Shown one piece after another: positions 1 to 10,246 of a DNA stretch of 60,784 nucleotides. How positions within the stretch are numbered: the stretch's first letter is position 1; the number at the start of each line of letters is the position of its first letter. The stretch spans positions 1 through 60,784 of the forward strand of contig NZ_LMBX01000025.1 of the NCBI RefSeq assembly GCF_001439605.1. Reading direction: 5' to 3'. The position numbers and the translations under genes were made by a program. Below the pieces are notes generated by a model. That model was not told where the DNA came from. It saw only the letters and a program-made list of their open reading frames with translations, and ran no database searches. The stretch is from Cytobacillus praedii. GTDB taxonomy: Bacteria; Bacillota; Bacilli; Bacillales; Cytobacillaceae.

Positions 1-60
1 CTTCTCAGCGCCGATGGTAGTTAGGGGCTGTCCCCTTGTGAGAGTAGGACGTCGCTAGGC
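1..60 (+). rRNA. rrf: 5S ribosomal RNA, 3' end (partial)
   Basis: The first 60 bases match the 3' part of a Bacillus 5S rRNA, including the GAGAGTAGGACGTCGCTAGG end region. The 5' part lies outside the window. It marks the end of an rrn operon read into this segment. The 3' boundary is set by similarity and could be off by a base or two. Confidence 0.9.
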
Positions 61-65
61 AAATG

Positions 66-100
66 AAAAGAGCACCTGTTAAGGTGCTCTTTTTTGTTTG
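66..100 (+). terminator. Rho-independent terminator of the upstream rrn operon
   Basis: A perfect 12-bp stem (AAAAGAGCACCT / AGGTGCTCTTTT) with a 4-nt loop runs into a T-rich tail, just after the 5S rRNA. Confidence 0.93.
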
Positions 101-129
101 TTTTTTCCTCATTTTCACTTCATTCATAG

Positions 130-155
130 GTTTGAGAAATAAAAAATGGGGGAAA
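130..155 (+). promoter_or_regulatory. Candidate SigB promoter for the ctsR operon
   Basis: GTTTGA (130-135) and GGGAAA (150-155) are 14 nt apart, close to the SigB pattern GTTTAA-N12-15-GGGWAW. In B. subtilis the clpC operon has both a SigB and a SigA promoter in this order. The assignment rests on motif match and that precedent. Confidence 0.5.
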
Positions 156-172
156 ATTATAATACTTGTTCA

Positions 173-201
173 TTGCAACGTCATATATACTTATGTATAA
201 T
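173..201 (+). promoter_or_regulatory. SigA promoter for the ctsR operon
   Basis: TTGCAA (173-178), a 17-nt spacer, then TATAAT (196-201). Transcription would start inside or next to the CtsR box that follows, so bound CtsR would block RNA polymerase. Confidence 0.8.
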
Positions 202-204
202 TAA

Positions 205-221
205 AGTCAAATATAGTCAAA
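205..221 (+). promoter_or_regulatory. CtsR operator
   Basis: Two direct heptads AGTCAAA (205-211 and 215-221) are separated by 3 nt (TAT). This is an exact fit to the CtsR consensus RGTCAAA-N3-RGTCAAA. A weaker third copy, AGTCAGA, overlaps at 221-227. It lies directly downstream of the SigA -10 box, which implies autorepression of ctsR-mcsA-mcsB-clpC. Confidence 0.9.
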
Positions 222-242
222 GTCAGATTGGGGGGAGGAGTA

Positions 243-704
243 ATGAGAAATATTTCGGATATCATTGAGAATTATTTGAAGCAGGTTTTAGAACTGAGTG
301 AAAGAGAACTCGTTGAGATAAAACGCAGCGAAATTGCCGATAAATTCCAATGTGTACCATCCCAGATTAATTATGTCATCAATACAAGATTTACAATTGA
401 AAAGGGTTATGTTGTTGAAAGCAAAAGGGGCGGCGGCGGATATATTCGAATAATGAAGGTTCAATCTTATGATCATGCTCATTTAATTGAACAAATACTA
501 TCTTTAATTCAAGGCAGGTTAACACAGAATAGTGCGGAAGATGTGATATTTCGTCTTGTGGAAGAGGAAATTATTACCAAAAGGGAAGCGAAAATTATGC
601 TCAGTGTTATTGATCGATCTGTATTATATATTGATCTTCCTTATAGGGACGAACTCCGTGCAAGAATGTTAAGAGCGATGTTAACGACTTTAAAATATAA
701 ATAA
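243..704 (+). CDS. ctsR: Transcriptional repressor of class III heat-shock genes CtsR
   Basis: 153-aa DNA-binding repressor of clp genes. The N-terminal half is a winged helix-turn-helix with the conserved glycine-rich wing (GGGGY around residue 68-72) that senses heat. The C-terminal half is the dimer domain. I chose ATG 243, which follows GGGGGAGGAG; a TTG at 228 lies inside that ribosome site. Length matches the family (about 154 aa). First gene of the ctsR-mcsA-mcsB-clpC operon and predicted to repress it through the box at 205-221. Release from DNA involves the partner proteins encoded next (McsA, McsB, ClpC). Confidence 0.97.
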   Translation: MRNISDIIENYLKQVLELSERELVEIKRSEIADKFQCVPSQINYVINTRFTIEKGYVVESKRGGGGYIRIMKVQSYDHAHLIEQILSLIQGRLTQNSAEDVIFRLVEEEIITKREAKIMLSVIDRSVLYIDLPYRDELRARMLRAMLTTLKYK

Positions 705-729
705 AACAGCGAGCTGGAGAGGTGAAAAC

Positions 730-1278
730 ATGATATGCCAGGAATGTAATCAAAGGCCTGCAACGCTGCACTTTACAAAAATAGTAAATGCTGAAAAGGC
801 TGAGTATCATTTATGCGAGAAATGTGCGCAGGAAAAGGGCGATATGTTCATGCTTAGCGGCCCAGCGGGTTTTTCCATTAATAATTTATTAGCTGGCTTA
901 TTGAATATGGATCCTACAGTGCAAAAAAAAGAACAGGATACATTCCAAGAGGAAAAGGTTTTGCAATGTGATCAATGCTCTATGACCTTTCAACAATTTA
1001 TAAAAATAGGAAGATTTGGCTGTGCGCATTGTTACAAAGCTTTTGAGGAACAGCTTAAGCCAATAATTAGAAGACTGCACAGCGGAAACTCATCTCACAT
1101 TGGGAAAATTCCGGCAAGAATTGGCGGCAGCCTGCATTTGAAAAAAAATATTGAGGAATTAAAGTATCAGTTAAAGGACTCAATTTCTAAAGAGGAGTTT
1201 GAAAGGGCCGCAGAAATAAGAGATGAGATACGATTGCTGGAAAGCCAATTAAATACAAATCTTGGGGGAGGGAAATAG
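730..1278 (+). CDS. mcsA: McsB activator / zinc-finger protein McsA
   Basis: 182 aa. It carries several CXXC zinc motifs (CQEC at the N-terminus, CEKC, CDQC and CAHC by about residue 105) and a C-terminal UVR motif of the kind that contacts ClpC (around residues 140-175). The family activates the arginine kinase McsB and modulates CtsR and ClpC. It sits 25 bp after ctsR and 1 bp before mcsB, so translation is probably coupled. The zinc pairs look intact, consistent with a redox or metal-stress input. Confidence 0.95.
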   Translation: MICQECNQRPATLHFTKIVNAEKAEYHLCEKCAQEKGDMFMLSGPAGFSINNLLAGLLNMDPTVQKKEQDTFQEEKVLQCDQCSMTFQQFIKIGRFGCAHCYKAFEEQLKPIIRRLHSGNSSHIGKIPARIGGSLHLKKNIEELKYQLKDSISKEEFERAAEIRDEIRLLESQLNTNLGGGK

Positions 1279-1279
1279 C

Positions 1280-2347
1280 TTGTCTTTAGAACGTTTTATT
1301 AACCAAGCTGTCAGCTCCTGGATGAGTGCGGAAGGTCCAGATTCAGACATTATCTTAAGTTCGAGAATTAGGTTAGCACGTAATATTAGCCAATTTAAGT
1401 TTCCAATCCTTTTTTCTAATGACGAGGCCAAGTCAGTCATTCATAAGATAAAAGAAAGAGTAGATGACACATCTTTTACAAGGCTTGGAAATATGGAGCT
1501 ATTGTTAATGGATGAACTTCAGCCGCTTCAAAAAAGAGTTCTCATGGAAAAACATCTTATTAGCCCATATTTAGCAGAAAACTCATCTTATGGTGCTTGT
1601 TTGCTCTCTGAAAATGAGGAATTGAGTATTATGATTAATGAAGAGGACCACATTCGAATTCAATGCTTATTCCCAGGTTTTCAACTTTTAGAGGCGCTGG
1701 AAGTGGCTAATGAGATTGATGATTGGCTGGAGGAGAAGGTCGATTATGCCTTTGATGAAAATATCGGTTATTTAACAAGCTGTCCGACGAATGTAGGGAC
1801 TGGGTTACGAGCTTCAGTAATGATGCACCTGCCTGGACTTGTTTTAACCCAGCAAATTAATCGGATTATCCCGGCAATTAATCAATTGGGATTAGTTGTT
1901 AGAGGGATATATGGTGAAGGCAGCGAAGCTTTAGGAAACATCTTTCAGGTATCGAACCAGCTGACACTTGGAAAATCAGAAATAGATATAGTTGAGGATT
2001 TAAAGAGTGTAGTGAGTCAGCTTATTTCACAGGAAAGATCGGCAAGGGAAGCATTAGAGAAAACTTCAAACATACAATTAGAAGATAGAGTGTTTCGCTC
2101 TTTCGGGATCTTGTCCAATTCACGTATTATTGAATCAAAAGAAGCGGCAAGATGCTTATCAGATGTGCGTTTAGGTATTGATATGGGGTACTTAAGCAAT
2201 ATTTCAAAGAATATTTTAAATGAGCTTATGATTTTAACGCAGCCTGGATTTCTTCAACAATATGCCGGAGGGCCATTAAGACCTCATGAGCGGGATATCC
2301 GAAGGGCTTCCTTAATAAGAGAAAGATTAAAAATGGAGAATCAATAG
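1280..2347 (+). CDS. mcsB: Protein arginine kinase McsB
   Basis: 355 aa, guanido phosphotransferase fold. It phosphorylates arginines on client proteins and on CtsR, marking them for ClpCP. Visible signatures are SSRIRLARN near the N-terminus, [12 protein letters not shown] in the middle, and the active-site loop [12 protein letters not shown]. The start is TTG 1280, one base after the mcsA stop, with GGGGGAGGG ending in the last codons of mcsA. An upstream TTG at 1262 would place that ribosome site inside the gene. Length is close to the B. subtilis protein. Confidence 0.96.
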   Translation: MSLERFINQAVSSWMSAEGPDSDIILSSRIRLARNISQFKFPILFSNDEAKSVIHKIKERVDDTSFTRLGNMELLLMDELQPLQKRVLMEKHLISPYLAENSSYGACLLSENEELSIMINEEDHIRIQCLFPGFQLLEALEVANEIDDWLEEKVDYAFDENIGYLTSCPTNVGTGLRASVMMHLPGLVLTQQINRIIPAINQLGLVVRGIYGEGSEALGNIFQVSNQLTLGKSEIDIVEDLKSVVSQLISQERSAREALEKTSNIQLEDRVFRSFGILSNSRIIESKEAARCLSDVRLGIDMGYLSNISKNILNELMILTQPGFLQQYAGGPLRPHERDIRRASLIRERLKMENQ

Positions 2348-2363
2348 ATAGGAGGATACTGAT

Positions 2364-4817
2364 ATGATGTTCGGTCGCTTTACAGAAAGAGCCCAGAAGG
2401 TTTTGGCTTTAGCACAAGAGGAGGCCATTCGTTTAGGTCATAATAATATTGGTACAGAACATATTCTTCTAGGTCTTGTGCGAGAAGGGGATGGAATTGC
2501 AGCTAAAGCCCTTTATGCACTTGGACTTGGCTCGGATAAAATTCAAAACGAAGTGGAGAATTTAATTGGCAGGGGGCAGGAGACAACCCAAACGCCGCAT
2601 TATACACCTAGAGCTAAAAAAGTAATTGAACTTTCAATGGATGAAGCGAGGAAATTAGGCCACTCCTATGTAGGGACTGAGCATATCCTCCTTGGGCTTA
2701 TTCGTGAAGGTGAGGGAGTAGCTGCAAGAGTGCTTAATAACCTTGGGGTTAGTCTTAATAAAGCACGCCAGCAAGTCCTTCAGTTATTAGGAAGCAATGA
2801 ATCAGGAAATCACCAGGGCGGATCATCAGCTAATGCTAATACACCTACGCTTGATGGGCTAGCAAGAGATTTAACAGCAATTGCTAAAGAAGGAAGCCTT
2901 GATCCTGTAATAGGCCGCAGTAAAGAGATTCAGCGTGTAATAGAGGTGTTGAGCCGCCGGACAAAGAATAATCCTGTGTTAATTGGTGAGCCTGGTGTTG
3001 GGAAAACAGCAATAGCAGAAGGACTGGCACAGCAAATTATTAATAATGAGGTCCCAGAGACTCTTCGTGATAAAAGGGTTATGACTCTTGATATGGGAAC
3101 GGTTGTTGCTGGTACGAAATACCGAGGTGAATTTGAGGATCGTCTGAAAAAGGTAATGGATGAAATCAGGCAAGCAGGTAATATTATCTTATTTATTGAC
3201 GAGTTGCACACATTAATTGGTGCAGGCGGAGCAGAGGGAGCAATTGATGCATCAAATATTTTAAAACCTTCACTTGCCCGTGGCGAATTGCAATGTATTG
3301 GGGCCACAACACTTGATGAATATCGTAAATATATTGAAAAAGATGCAGCATTAGAAAGACGTTTTCAGCCAATTACCGTTGATGAACCGACAGCTGATGA
3401 GTCTATACAAATTTTGCAGGGATTAAGAGACCGTTATGAAGCTCATCACCGAGTAACGATCACTGATGCAGCTATTGATGCGGCTGTTAAACTGTCTGAT
3501 CGCTATATTTCTGATCGATTCCTGCCAGATAAGGCGATTGATCTTATCGATGAAGCAGGTTCGAAAGTGCGCCTTCGCTCTTACACGACACCGCCTAATC
3601 TAAAGGAACTAGAAGTAAAGCTAGAGGATGTTCGTAAAGAAAAGGATGCTGCGGTACAAAGCCAAGAATTTGAAAAAGCTGCCTCATTAAGAGATACGGA
3701 ACAGCGCCTTCGTGAACAGCTTGAGGAGACAAAAAAATCTTGGAAAGAAAAACAAGGGAAAGAGAATAGTGAAGTAACTGTTGAAGATATCGCTAGTGTT
3801 GTTTCTAGCTGGACGGGTATCCCTGTTTCTAAACTAGCAGAAACAGAAACACAGAAGCTTCTAAATTTAGAAGAGATTCTTCATTCAAGATTGATTGGTC
3901 AAGAAGAAGCGGTGAAAGCAATCTCCAAAGCAGTTCGCCGAGCACGTGCTGGGTTAAAGGATCCAAAACGTCCGATTGGCTCATTTGTTTTCCTAGGTCC
4001 AACTGGGGTCGGAAAAACAGAGCTTGCACGAGCATTAGCAGAAGCGATGTTTGGTGATGAAGATGCAATGATCCGTATAGATATGTCTGAATACATGGAG
4101 AAGCACTCTACTTCAAGATTAGTAGGCTCTCCTCCTGGATATGTGGGATATGAAGAAGGCGGACAGTTAACTGAAAAGGTTCGAAGAAAGCCATATTCAG
4201 TTGTTCTGCTAGATGAAATTGAAAAGGCACATCCAGACGTTTTCAACATCCTTTTACAAGTATTAGAGGATGGACGCTTAACGGATTCGAAAGGAAGAAC
4301 TGTCGACTTCCGTAATACGGTTTTAATTATGACTTCTAATGTTGGAGCAGAGGCTTTAAAACGCAACAAATATGTCGGATTCAATATTCAAGATGGCGAA
4401 CAGGATTACAAGGATATGAAATCCAAGGTAATGGAGGAAATGAAAAAGGCGTTTCGTCCAGAGTTCGTCAATCGTATTGATGAAATTATTGTCTTCCATG
4501 CACTAGAGAGGAAGCATTTAAAAGAAATCGTTACATTAATGTCTGATCAATTGACTAAACGGTTAAAAGAGCAGGATATCGATATTGAATTAACAGATGC
4601 TGCGAAGGAGAAAATTTCTGTCGAAGGCTATGACCCTGAGTATGGAGCAAGACCGCTTCGCAGAGCGATTCAAAAACATATCGAGGATCGTTTGTCAGAA
4701 GAGCTGCTTAAAGGAACGGTACTAACAGGTCAAAAGGTTGTTATTGATGTCCGTGATGGAGAGTTTGTTGTAGAAACAGGGGGATCGGCTAACATTACGG
4801 CTACTTTACAAAAATAA
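2364..4817 (+). CDS. clpC: AAA+ unfoldase ClpC
   Basis: 817-aa Hsp100 unfoldase that feeds substrates to ClpP. Domain order: Clp N-domain with two repeats (1-145), first AAA module with Walker A GEPGVGKT and Walker B LFIDELH, middle coiled-coil with a UVR-like segment (about 410-460) where MecA/McsB adaptors dock, second AAA module with GPTGVGKT and [10 protein letters not shown], and a VGF ClpP-docking loop near residue 670. AGGAGGA precedes the ATG. Last gene of the operon, followed by a terminator. Confidence 0.98.
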   Translation: MMFGRFTERAQKVLALAQEEAIRLGHNNIGTEHILLGLVREGDGIAAKALYALGLGSDKIQNEVENLIGRGQETTQTPHYTPRAKKVIELSMDEARKLGHSYVGTEHILLGLIREGEGVAARVLNNLGVSLNKARQQVLQLLGSNESGNHQGGSSANANTPTLDGLARDLTAIAKEGSLDPVIGRSKEIQRVIEVLSRRTKNNPVLIGEPGVGKTAIAEGLAQQIINNEVPETLRDKRVMTLDMGTVVAGTKYRGEFEDRLKKVMDEIRQAGNIILFIDELHTLIGAGGAEGAIDASNILKPSLARGELQCIGATTLDEYRKYIEKDAALERRFQPITVDEPTADESIQILQGLRDRYEAHHRVTITDAAIDAAVKLSDRYISDRFLPDKAIDLIDEAGSKVRLRSYTTPPNLKELEVKLEDVRKEKDAAVQSQEFEKAASLRDTEQRLREQLEETKKSWKEKQGKENSEVTVEDIASVVSSWTGIPVSKLAETETQKLLNLEEILHSRLIGQEEAVKAISKAVRRARAGLKDPKRPIGSFVFLGPTGVGKTELARALAEAMFGDEDAMIRIDMSEYMEKHSTSRLVGSPPGYVGYEEGGQLTEKVRRKPYSVVLLDEIEKAHPDVFNILLQVLEDGRLTDSKGRTVDFRNTVLIMTSNVGAEALKRNKYVGFNIQDGEQDYKDMKSKVMEEMKKAFRPEFVNRIDEIIVFHALERKHLKEIVTLMSDQLTKRLKEQDIDIELTDAAKEKISVEGYDPEYGARPLRRAIQKHIEDRLSEELLKGTVLTGQKVVIDVRDGEFVVETGGSANITATLQK

Positions 4818-4832
4818 TGAATGAGATAAAAG

Positions 4833-4870
4833 AAGAAGGTGCACGTGGATAATCGTGTACCTTCTTTGTA
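4833..4870 (+). terminator. Terminator of the ctsR-clpC operon
   Basis: A 13-bp stem with one G-U pair (4833-4845 with 4854-4866) and an 8-nt loop lies 15 bp after the clpC stop. The T-run is short (TTTG), so termination strength is uncertain. Confidence 0.7.
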
Positions 4871-4990
4871 ATCGTCAAGGAAATCATATAATCGGATGTT
4901 GCGAGATGATTTTGTAACGAGTTAGCTATGATGAACTTCACAATGAACACTTCAGCATCATAAAAATCGCACGAGTAGCTCATAGGAGGA

Positions 4991-5096
4991 GCACCTAACC
5001 CTCTCCAAGTTACAAGTCAATCCTCCGAGAAAGGTAAACCTCTCCGTAAGGTTTGGGCCTGCCTTGTGCTTGTCGGGGGTGCCAAGGTGCTAGCGC
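4991..5096 (+). repeat. Foldable intergenic repeat, copy A
   Basis: It begins GCACCTAACCC and ends GGGGGT..AGGTGC, so the two ends can pair and close the whole element. It shares AAGTCAATC and TGCTTGTCGGGG, in the same order and orientation, with the element at 18791-18918. The rest is diverged. From memory, elements of this type are scattered through Bacillaceae intergenic DNA; I could not check that. The clpC-radA gap (4818-5206) otherwise holds the clpC terminator and a TATAAT at 5125-5130. Confidence 0.7.
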
Positions 5097-5206
5097 AATT
5101 GTTCTTACTATGTGCGAAACAGCGTATAATATAATTCTGGGTATATTTCCAATGAAGAATTAGAACTAATAAGGTAAAGGATTGATTAGAGAGGGAGAAT
5201 AAGGTT

Positions 5207-6586
5207 ATGGCCAAAAGAAAAACAAAGTTTATGTGCCAGGAATGCGGGTATGAGTCACCAAAGTGGATGGGGAAATGTCCAGGCTGTGGCGAGTGGAATA
5301 AAATGGTCGAAGAAGTAGAGAAGCCTGCTGCCTCAAGAAGGGGAGCATTTGCCCATTCCGCAGGATCAACTGTACTCTCAAAGGCGACACCAATTAACTC
5401 TATTGAGACAGTAAGTGAGCCAAGGATCTATACAGATTTAAATGAACTTAATCGTGTGCTCGGAGGCGGAGTAGTTAGAGGGTCTCTTGTGCTGATCGGC
5501 GGTGATCCTGGAATCGGTAAATCTACGCTGCTCCTGCAGGTTTCATCTCAACTTGCTAATAAAAACCACTCTGTTTTGTATATATCTGGGGAAGAATCGA
5601 TGCGTCAAACAAAATTAAGAGCGGATCGTTTAGGTGTTTCTTCAGATAATTTATTAGTCTACTCGGAGACAAGTCTTGAAGAAATCAGCAGGACGATCGA
5701 TCAAGTGAATCCAAGCTTTGTAATTATTGATTCAATTCAAACAATCTTTCATCCAGAGGTTACTTCAGCACCTGGAAGTGTTTCTCAAGTAAGGGAGTGC
5801 ACGGCTGAATTAATGAGAATTGGGAAGACAAAAGGAATTGCCATTTTCATAGTCGGGCATGTTACAAAGGAAGGCTCCATTGCCGGACCAAGATTATTAG
5901 AGCATATGGTAGATACTGTGCTTTATTTTGAGGGAGAACGCCATCATACATATCGTATTTTGCGAGCGGTAAAAAACAGATTTGGATCTACAAATGAAAT
6001 GGGAATTTTTGAAATGAAGGAGTTTGGACTGGAAGAGGTAGAAAACCCGTCTGAAATATTCCTAGAAGAAAGATCCCAAGGTGCAGCAGGATCAACTGTT
6101 GTTGCATCAATGGAAGGAACACGTCCTGTTTTAGTGGAAATACAGGCGCTTATTTCCCCAACCAGTTTTGGGAACCCAAGAAGGATGGCAACGGGGATTG
6201 ATCATAACCGTGTGCCGCTGCTAATGGCTGTACTGGAAAAAAGGGTTGGGATGCTCTTGCAGAACCAGGATGCTTATTTAAAGGTAGCTGGTGGAGTGAA
6301 GCTAGATGAGCCAGCCATCGATTTAGCCATTGCAGTCAGCATCGCATCCAGTTTTCGTGATAAGCCAACAAGGCCAACTGATTGTATCATTGGAGAAGTC
6401 GGATTAACTGGTGAAGTTAGAAGGGTATCAAGAATAGAGCAAAGGGTTCAAGAAGCAGCTAAGCTTGGCTTTGAAAGAGTTATTTTACCATCTAATAATC
6501 TTGGTGGCTGGAAGGGGCCAAAAGGTGTAGAACTTATAGGGGTAGGTTCTGTTAGTGAAGCACTAAAAGCAACATTAGGAGGATAA
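5207..6586 (+). CDS. radA: DNA repair ATPase/helicase RadA (Sms)
   Basis: 459 aa. It processes recombination intermediates and promotes branch migration. Order: N-terminal C4 zinc finger (CQEC..CPGC), RecA-like core with Walker [10 protein letters not shown] and the RadA signature KNRFG, then a Lon-protease-like C-terminal domain. Ribosome site GAGGGAG precedes ATG 5207. A TATAAT at 5125-5130 suggests its own promoter but no good -35 is seen. disA starts 3 bp later, so the pair is co-transcribed, as in B. subtilis. Confidence 0.97.
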   Translation: MAKRKTKFMCQECGYESPKWMGKCPGCGEWNKMVEEVEKPAASRRGAFAHSAGSTVLSKATPINSIETVSEPRIYTDLNELNRVLGGGVVRGSLVLIGGDPGIGKSTLLLQVSSQLANKNHSVLYISGEESMRQTKLRADRLGVSSDNLLVYSETSLEEISRTIDQVNPSFVIIDSIQTIFHPEVTSAPGSVSQVRECTAELMRIGKTKGIAIFIVGHVTKEGSIAGPRLLEHMVDTVLYFEGERHHTYRILRAVKNRFGSTNEMGIFEMKEFGLEEVENPSEIFLEERSQGAAGSTVVASMEGTRPVLVEIQALISPTSFGNPRRMATGIDHNRVPLLMAVLEKRVGMLLQNQDAYLKVAGGVKLDEPAIDLAIAVSIASSFRDKPTRPTDCIIGEVGLTGEVRRVSRIEQRVQEAAKLGFERVILPSNNLGGWKGPKGVELIGVGSVSEALKATLGG

Positions 6587-6589
6587 AGG

Positions 6590-7663
6590 ATGGATATGAA
6601 AAAGCTTGGTGAAAAAACGATGAGTGATATCCTGCAGTTTATGGCTCCTGGGACGCCGATAAGAGAAGGAATTGATAATGTCCTTCGTGCAAACACCGGG
6701 GGATTAATCATTCTTGGGAATAAAGAAAAAATGACAAATATAGTTGATGGAGGATTTCAGATAAATTCTCCATTTTCGCCAAGCTATTTGTATGAATTAG
6801 CTAAAATGGATGGGGCAATTGTTCTGAATGAGGAAGGGAATAAGATATTAATTGCAAATGCTCAACTGGCACCCGATCCTAGCATCTCTTCCACTGAAAC
6901 AGGGATGCGCCATCGGACTGCTGAAAGGGTTGCGAAACAAACAGGATCCCTTGTAATCGCTATTTCCCAGCGCAGAAATGTCATTACTCTTTATAAAGGG
7001 CATTTTCGTTATGCATTAAGGGATATTGGGGTAATTTTATCAAAAGCAAATGTTGCTCTCCAAACGCTAGAGAAATATAAGGTTGTATTAGAACAGAATA
7101 TTGCTAATTTAAGTGTACTTGAGTTTGAAGAGCTGGTTACTTATTGTGATATCATCAATGTATTTCACAGTATTGAAATGGTATTGAGGATAAAGACTGA
7201 ATTACTAGCTTATTTAAATGAATTGGGGATCGAAGGAAGGCTGATCCGTTTACAGATGAATGAGATTTTGCTGGATATTGAAAGAGAAGCAGAATTAATT
7301 ATTAAGGACTATGCCTATTCTAAGGATGTACAAACGGGTGAACTATTTGATAAATTACAGGAATTATCTACTGGAAAAATCCTAGAGGATACCGTTATTT
7401 TGAAATTGCTAGGGTATAACGGATATATTCATACGGACGAATATAAATGCCCTCGCGGCTATCGTATACTTTCAAAAGTCCCGCGGCTGCCGCCAGTCAT
7501 AATTGAGAATTTAATTGTTTATTTTAGTGAATTGCCTGCGATTGTTGCTGCCTCTGTAGAGGAATTGGACGAAGTAGAGGGAATCGGTGAGGTAAGGGCA
7601 AGGAAAATTAAAGAAGGCTTAAAATTAATTAAAAATCAGCTTTTTGCAGATCGGCAGTTATAA
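6590..7663 (+). CDS. disA: DNA-integrity scanning diadenylate cyclase DisA
   Basis: 357 aa. Makes c-di-AMP from two ATP and pauses at branched DNA. The N-terminal DAC domain shows both signatures, DGA (KMDGAIVL) and RHR (GMRHRTAER). A helical linker follows, and the C-terminal helix-hairpin-helix DNA-binding segment is visible as [17 protein letters not shown]. Directly downstream of radA (3-bp gap); RadA is a known partner and inhibitor of DisA in B. subtilis. Confidence 0.97.
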   Translation: MDMKKLGEKTMSDILQFMAPGTPIREGIDNVLRANTGGLIILGNKEKMTNIVDGGFQINSPFSPSYLYELAKMDGAIVLNEEGNKILIANAQLAPDPSISSTETGMRHRTAERVAKQTGSLVIAISQRRNVITLYKGHFRYALRDIGVILSKANVALQTLEKYKVVLEQNIANLSVLEFEELVTYCDIINVFHSIEMVLRIKTELLAYLNELGIEGRLIRLQMNEILLDIEREAELIIKDYAYSKDVQTGELFDKLQELSTGKILEDTVILKLLGYNGYIHTDEYKCPRGYRILSKVPRLPPVIIENLIVYFSELPAIVAASVEELDEVEGIGEVRARKIKEGLKLIKNQLFADRQL

Positions 7664-7671
7664 AGTGACTA

Positions 7672-7700
7672 TTGAACTATAATAATCAGTGTGATACAAT
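7672..7700 (+). promoter_or_regulatory. Candidate SigA promoter upstream of yacL
   Basis: TTGAAC (7672-7677), 17-nt spacer, TACAAT (7695-7700), in the 208-bp gap between disA and yacL. A TTGACA further down (around 7733) has no convincing -10. Confidence 0.5.
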
Positions 7701-7871
7701 GTCTGTTTGTTTTATTTGACACTAGATTGCGAATGGTGCTACCCTTAGGCTGTGGCATTATCTATTTCGCTTATTTTATTTTAATATAATTTTATTTTTC
7801 GAGGAAATTTCCCTTTTCTTTAGGTTTCAATTTTTGGAATTTGTTAATAATGATTAAAAGGAGGTGAAGGA

Positions 7872-8954
7872 ATGTTAAAACGTATTGTTCAAGCATGCTT
7901 CCTTATTATTGGGGTAACGCTTGGGATATTTTTGATTCCTGATTTATTAAGACTACTATCACTTGATAACATTACCATGTTAAATAATCCTTATATGTCC
8001 GCGGTGTTAGGTGCAATTATCTTTTATCTTATTTCTTTTTGGGCGGTTGATTATGTTGTTAACTTTGTAAAATGGGTAGAGGAATCGCTTGTAAGGGTAC
8101 CGATAACCGATATTATTTTTGGAAGCATCGGCCTAGTATTTGGGCTGATTGTTGCCTTTTTGATTGGCTATGCATTAAATGCTATAGAAGTTCCTATTTT
8201 AAATACAGTTGCACCAATTGTGCTAACACTAATATTTGGTTATTTAGGGTTTCAGGTTGGTTTTAAAAAACGTGATGAGCTTCTTAATTTGTTCTCTAAT
8301 CGAAAGAAAAAAGCAACCGAGGAGGAGCCTGAGGCACCTGCTAAGAATATCTTGAAAATATTAGACACAAGTGTCATTATTGATGGAAGAATTGCAGATA
8401 TTTGCCAGACAGGATTCCTAGAGGGAACGATTGTTATCCCACAATTTGTCCTTGAAGAATTGCAGCATATTGCTGATTCATCTGATGTGTTAAAGCGCAA
8501 TAGAGGACGAAGAGGGTTAGACATTTTGAATCGCATTCAAAAAGAGCTTGCCATAAAAGTAGAAATTTATGAAGGCGATTTTGAAGAGATTCAAGAAGTG
8601 GACAGTAAGCTTGTCAAGCTTGCAAAGATAACAAATGGTGTGGTCGTAACGAATGACTTTAACTTAAATAAAGTTTGTGAATTCCAAGGGGTCGCCGTCT
8701 TAAATATTAATGATTTGGCTAATGCTGTGAAGCCTGTCGTTCTTCCGGGAGAAGAGATGAAGGTTCAGGTCATTAAGGATGGGAAGGAACAAAATCAGGG
8801 TATTGCCTACCTAGATGATGGAACGATGATTGTTGTAGAAGATGGACGGGATTATATCGGCAAGCATATTGACGTTTTAGTAACAAGTGTCCTGCAAACC
8901 TCAGCTGGACGGATGATTTTTGCGAAGCCGAAACTATTAGAAAAGGCATTATAG
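7872..8954 (+). CDS. yacL: PIN/TRAM-domain membrane protein YacL
   Basis: 360 aa. About four N-terminal transmembrane helices fall within residues 1-130. A PIN nuclease domain follows with acidic residues at [23 protein letters not shown] and TNDFNLN. A TRAM RNA-binding domain ends the protein. The arrangement suggests a membrane-anchored RNase, but substrate and role are not established by sequence. AAAGGAGGTG precedes the ATG. Confidence 0.9.
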   Translation: MLKRIVQACFLIIGVTLGIFLIPDLLRLLSLDNITMLNNPYMSAVLGAIIFYLISFWAVDYVVNFVKWVEESLVRVPITDIIFGSIGLVFGLIVAFLIGYALNAIEVPILNTVAPIVLTLIFGYLGFQVGFKKRDELLNLFSNRKKKATEEEPEAPAKNILKILDTSVIIDGRIADICQTGFLEGTIVIPQFVLEELQHIADSSDVLKRNRGRRGLDILNRIQKELAIKVEIYEGDFEEIQEVDSKLVKLAKITNGVVVTNDFNLNKVCEFQGVAVLNINDLANAVKPVVLPGEEMKVQVIKDGKEQNQGIAYLDDGTMIVVEDGRDYIGKHIDVLVTSVLQTSAGRMIFAKPKLLEKAL

Positions 8955-8975
8955 AGAGATAGGGGTTTGTTTTTC

Positions 8976-9665
8976 ATGGCTTATCAAGTCATTATACCTG
9001 CAGCCGGTCAAGGTAAGAGAATGGTCGCAGGGAAAAATAAAATTTTGCTAGAGGTTAACGGGTTACCTGTCTTTATTCATACTTTAAATGTTTTTCAGAA
9101 GGATGAATCTTGTAAGGGAATATTTCTTGCGATAAATCCGGAAGAGGAAAAGGCATTGAAAGAGATCCTTGACGAAAATCATATTACGAAGGTAGTTGCT
9201 TTTGTCCCAGGAGGAAAAGAAAGGCAGTATAGCATATATAATGTGTTAAAGCATGTAAGGCAAGAAGGGATCATCCTTGTCCATGATGCAGCACGGCCAT
9301 TTATTGATAAGGAACTCATTCTTCCTTTAGTAGAAGCCGCCAATAAGAATGGAGCTGCCATTTTAGCAGTTCCTGTAAAGGATACCATAAAAAAAGCTGC
9401 TGGAAATATCGTTGCTGAAACGGTCGAACGTACGAGCTTGTGGGCTGTTCAAACCCCGCAGGCTTTTCGTTTTTCCATTTTGATGGATGCATATAAAAAA
9501 GCAGAGCAAGATAATTTTCTTGGAACGGATGATGCAAGTTTAGTAGAGCGTCTTGGCCAGGAAATTGTGATTGTGAAAGGAAATTATGACAATATTAAGC
9601 TGACGACGCCTGAAGACATGTATTTTGCCGAAGCGATCATCAGAAAAAGACAAGAGCGGCTGTAA
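8976..9665 (+). CDS. ispD: 2-C-methyl-D-erythritol 4-phosphate cytidylyltransferase IspD
   Basis: 229 aa. Third step of the MEP isoprenoid pathway: CTP plus MEP gives CDP-ME. Signatures are PAAGQGKRM (nucleotide loop), VHDAARPF and VKDTIK. I chose ATG 8976, nine bases after AGGGGT, because the family starts just before this loop. A TTG three codons earlier is less well placed. It is 21 bp after yacL and followed by ispF of the same pathway. Confidence 0.96.
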   Translation: MAYQVIIPAAGQGKRMVAGKNKILLEVNGLPVFIHTLNVFQKDESCKGIFLAINPEEEKALKEILDENHITKVVAFVPGGKERQYSIYNVLKHVRQEGIILVHDAARPFIDKELILPLVEAANKNGAAILAVPVKDTIKKAAGNIVAETVERTSLWAVQTPQAFRFSILMDAYKKAEQDNFLGTDDASLVERLGQEIVIVKGNYDNIKLTTPEDMYFAEAIIRKRQERL

Positions 9666-9690
9666 AACTTTAGATAAAGGAGCAAATCAA

Positions 9691-10170
9691 ATGTTTCGAA
9701 TAGGACAAGGCTTTGATGTGCATCAATTAACAGAAGGACGTCCCCTAATCATTGGCGGAATTGAGATTCCATATGAAAAAGGCCTATTAGGCCATTCTGA
9801 TGCGGATGTTTTATTGCATACAGTAGCTGATGCATGCTTAGGTGCAATCGGAGAAGGGGACATCGGCAGGCATTTTCCAGATACAGATCAAGCGTTTAAG
9901 GATGCGGACTCTGCAAAATTATTAGAGCACGTTTGGAAGCTTGTAAAAGAAAAGGGCTATGAGCTAGTTAATGCGGATTGTACAATCATTGCTCAGATGC
10001 CGAAAATGGCTCCCTATATTGAGCCAATGAGAGAACGGATCGCGCAATTACTAGAAACAGATAAAGAGAATATTAATGTGAAGGCAACGACAACTGAGAA
10101 GCTGGGTTTTGCTGGCCGAGGAGAAGGAATTGCTTCACAGGTAGCCGTGTTACTGCAAAAAAGAAAATAA
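9691..10170 (+). CDS. ispF: 2-C-methyl-D-erythritol 2,4-cyclodiphosphate synthase IspF
   Basis: 159 aa. Fifth MEP-pathway step, forming the cyclodiphosphate. Metal and substrate residues are visible in [27 protein letters not shown] and [14 protein letters not shown]. The start is ATG 9691 after AAAGGAG. The open frame extends to 9625 inside ispD, but that start has no support and the family length is about 158 aa. Confidence 0.97.
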   Translation: MFRIGQGFDVHQLTEGRPLIIGGIEIPYEKGLLGHSDADVLLHTVADACLGAIGEGDIGRHFPDTDQAFKDADSAKLLEHVWKLVKEKGYELVNADCTIIAQMPKMAPYIEPMRERIAQLLETDKENINVKATTTEKLGFAGRGEGIASQVAVLLQKRK

Positions 10171-10246
10171 AATGCCTCTTTATCACAGAAATTTAGGGTG
10201 CTAAAATAGAGGGTAGCTAGAAGATTATTTAGGAGGCAACAGTATT

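Noticed and set aside
3899..4384. 161-codon minus-strand frame inside clpC
   Set aside because: Shadow of a strongly conserved coding sequence; no ribosome site or independent support.
7733..7762. TTGACA upstream of yacL as a promoter
   Set aside because: Seventeen bases downstream the sequence is CTACCC, not a credible -10; a better promoter lies at 7672-7700.
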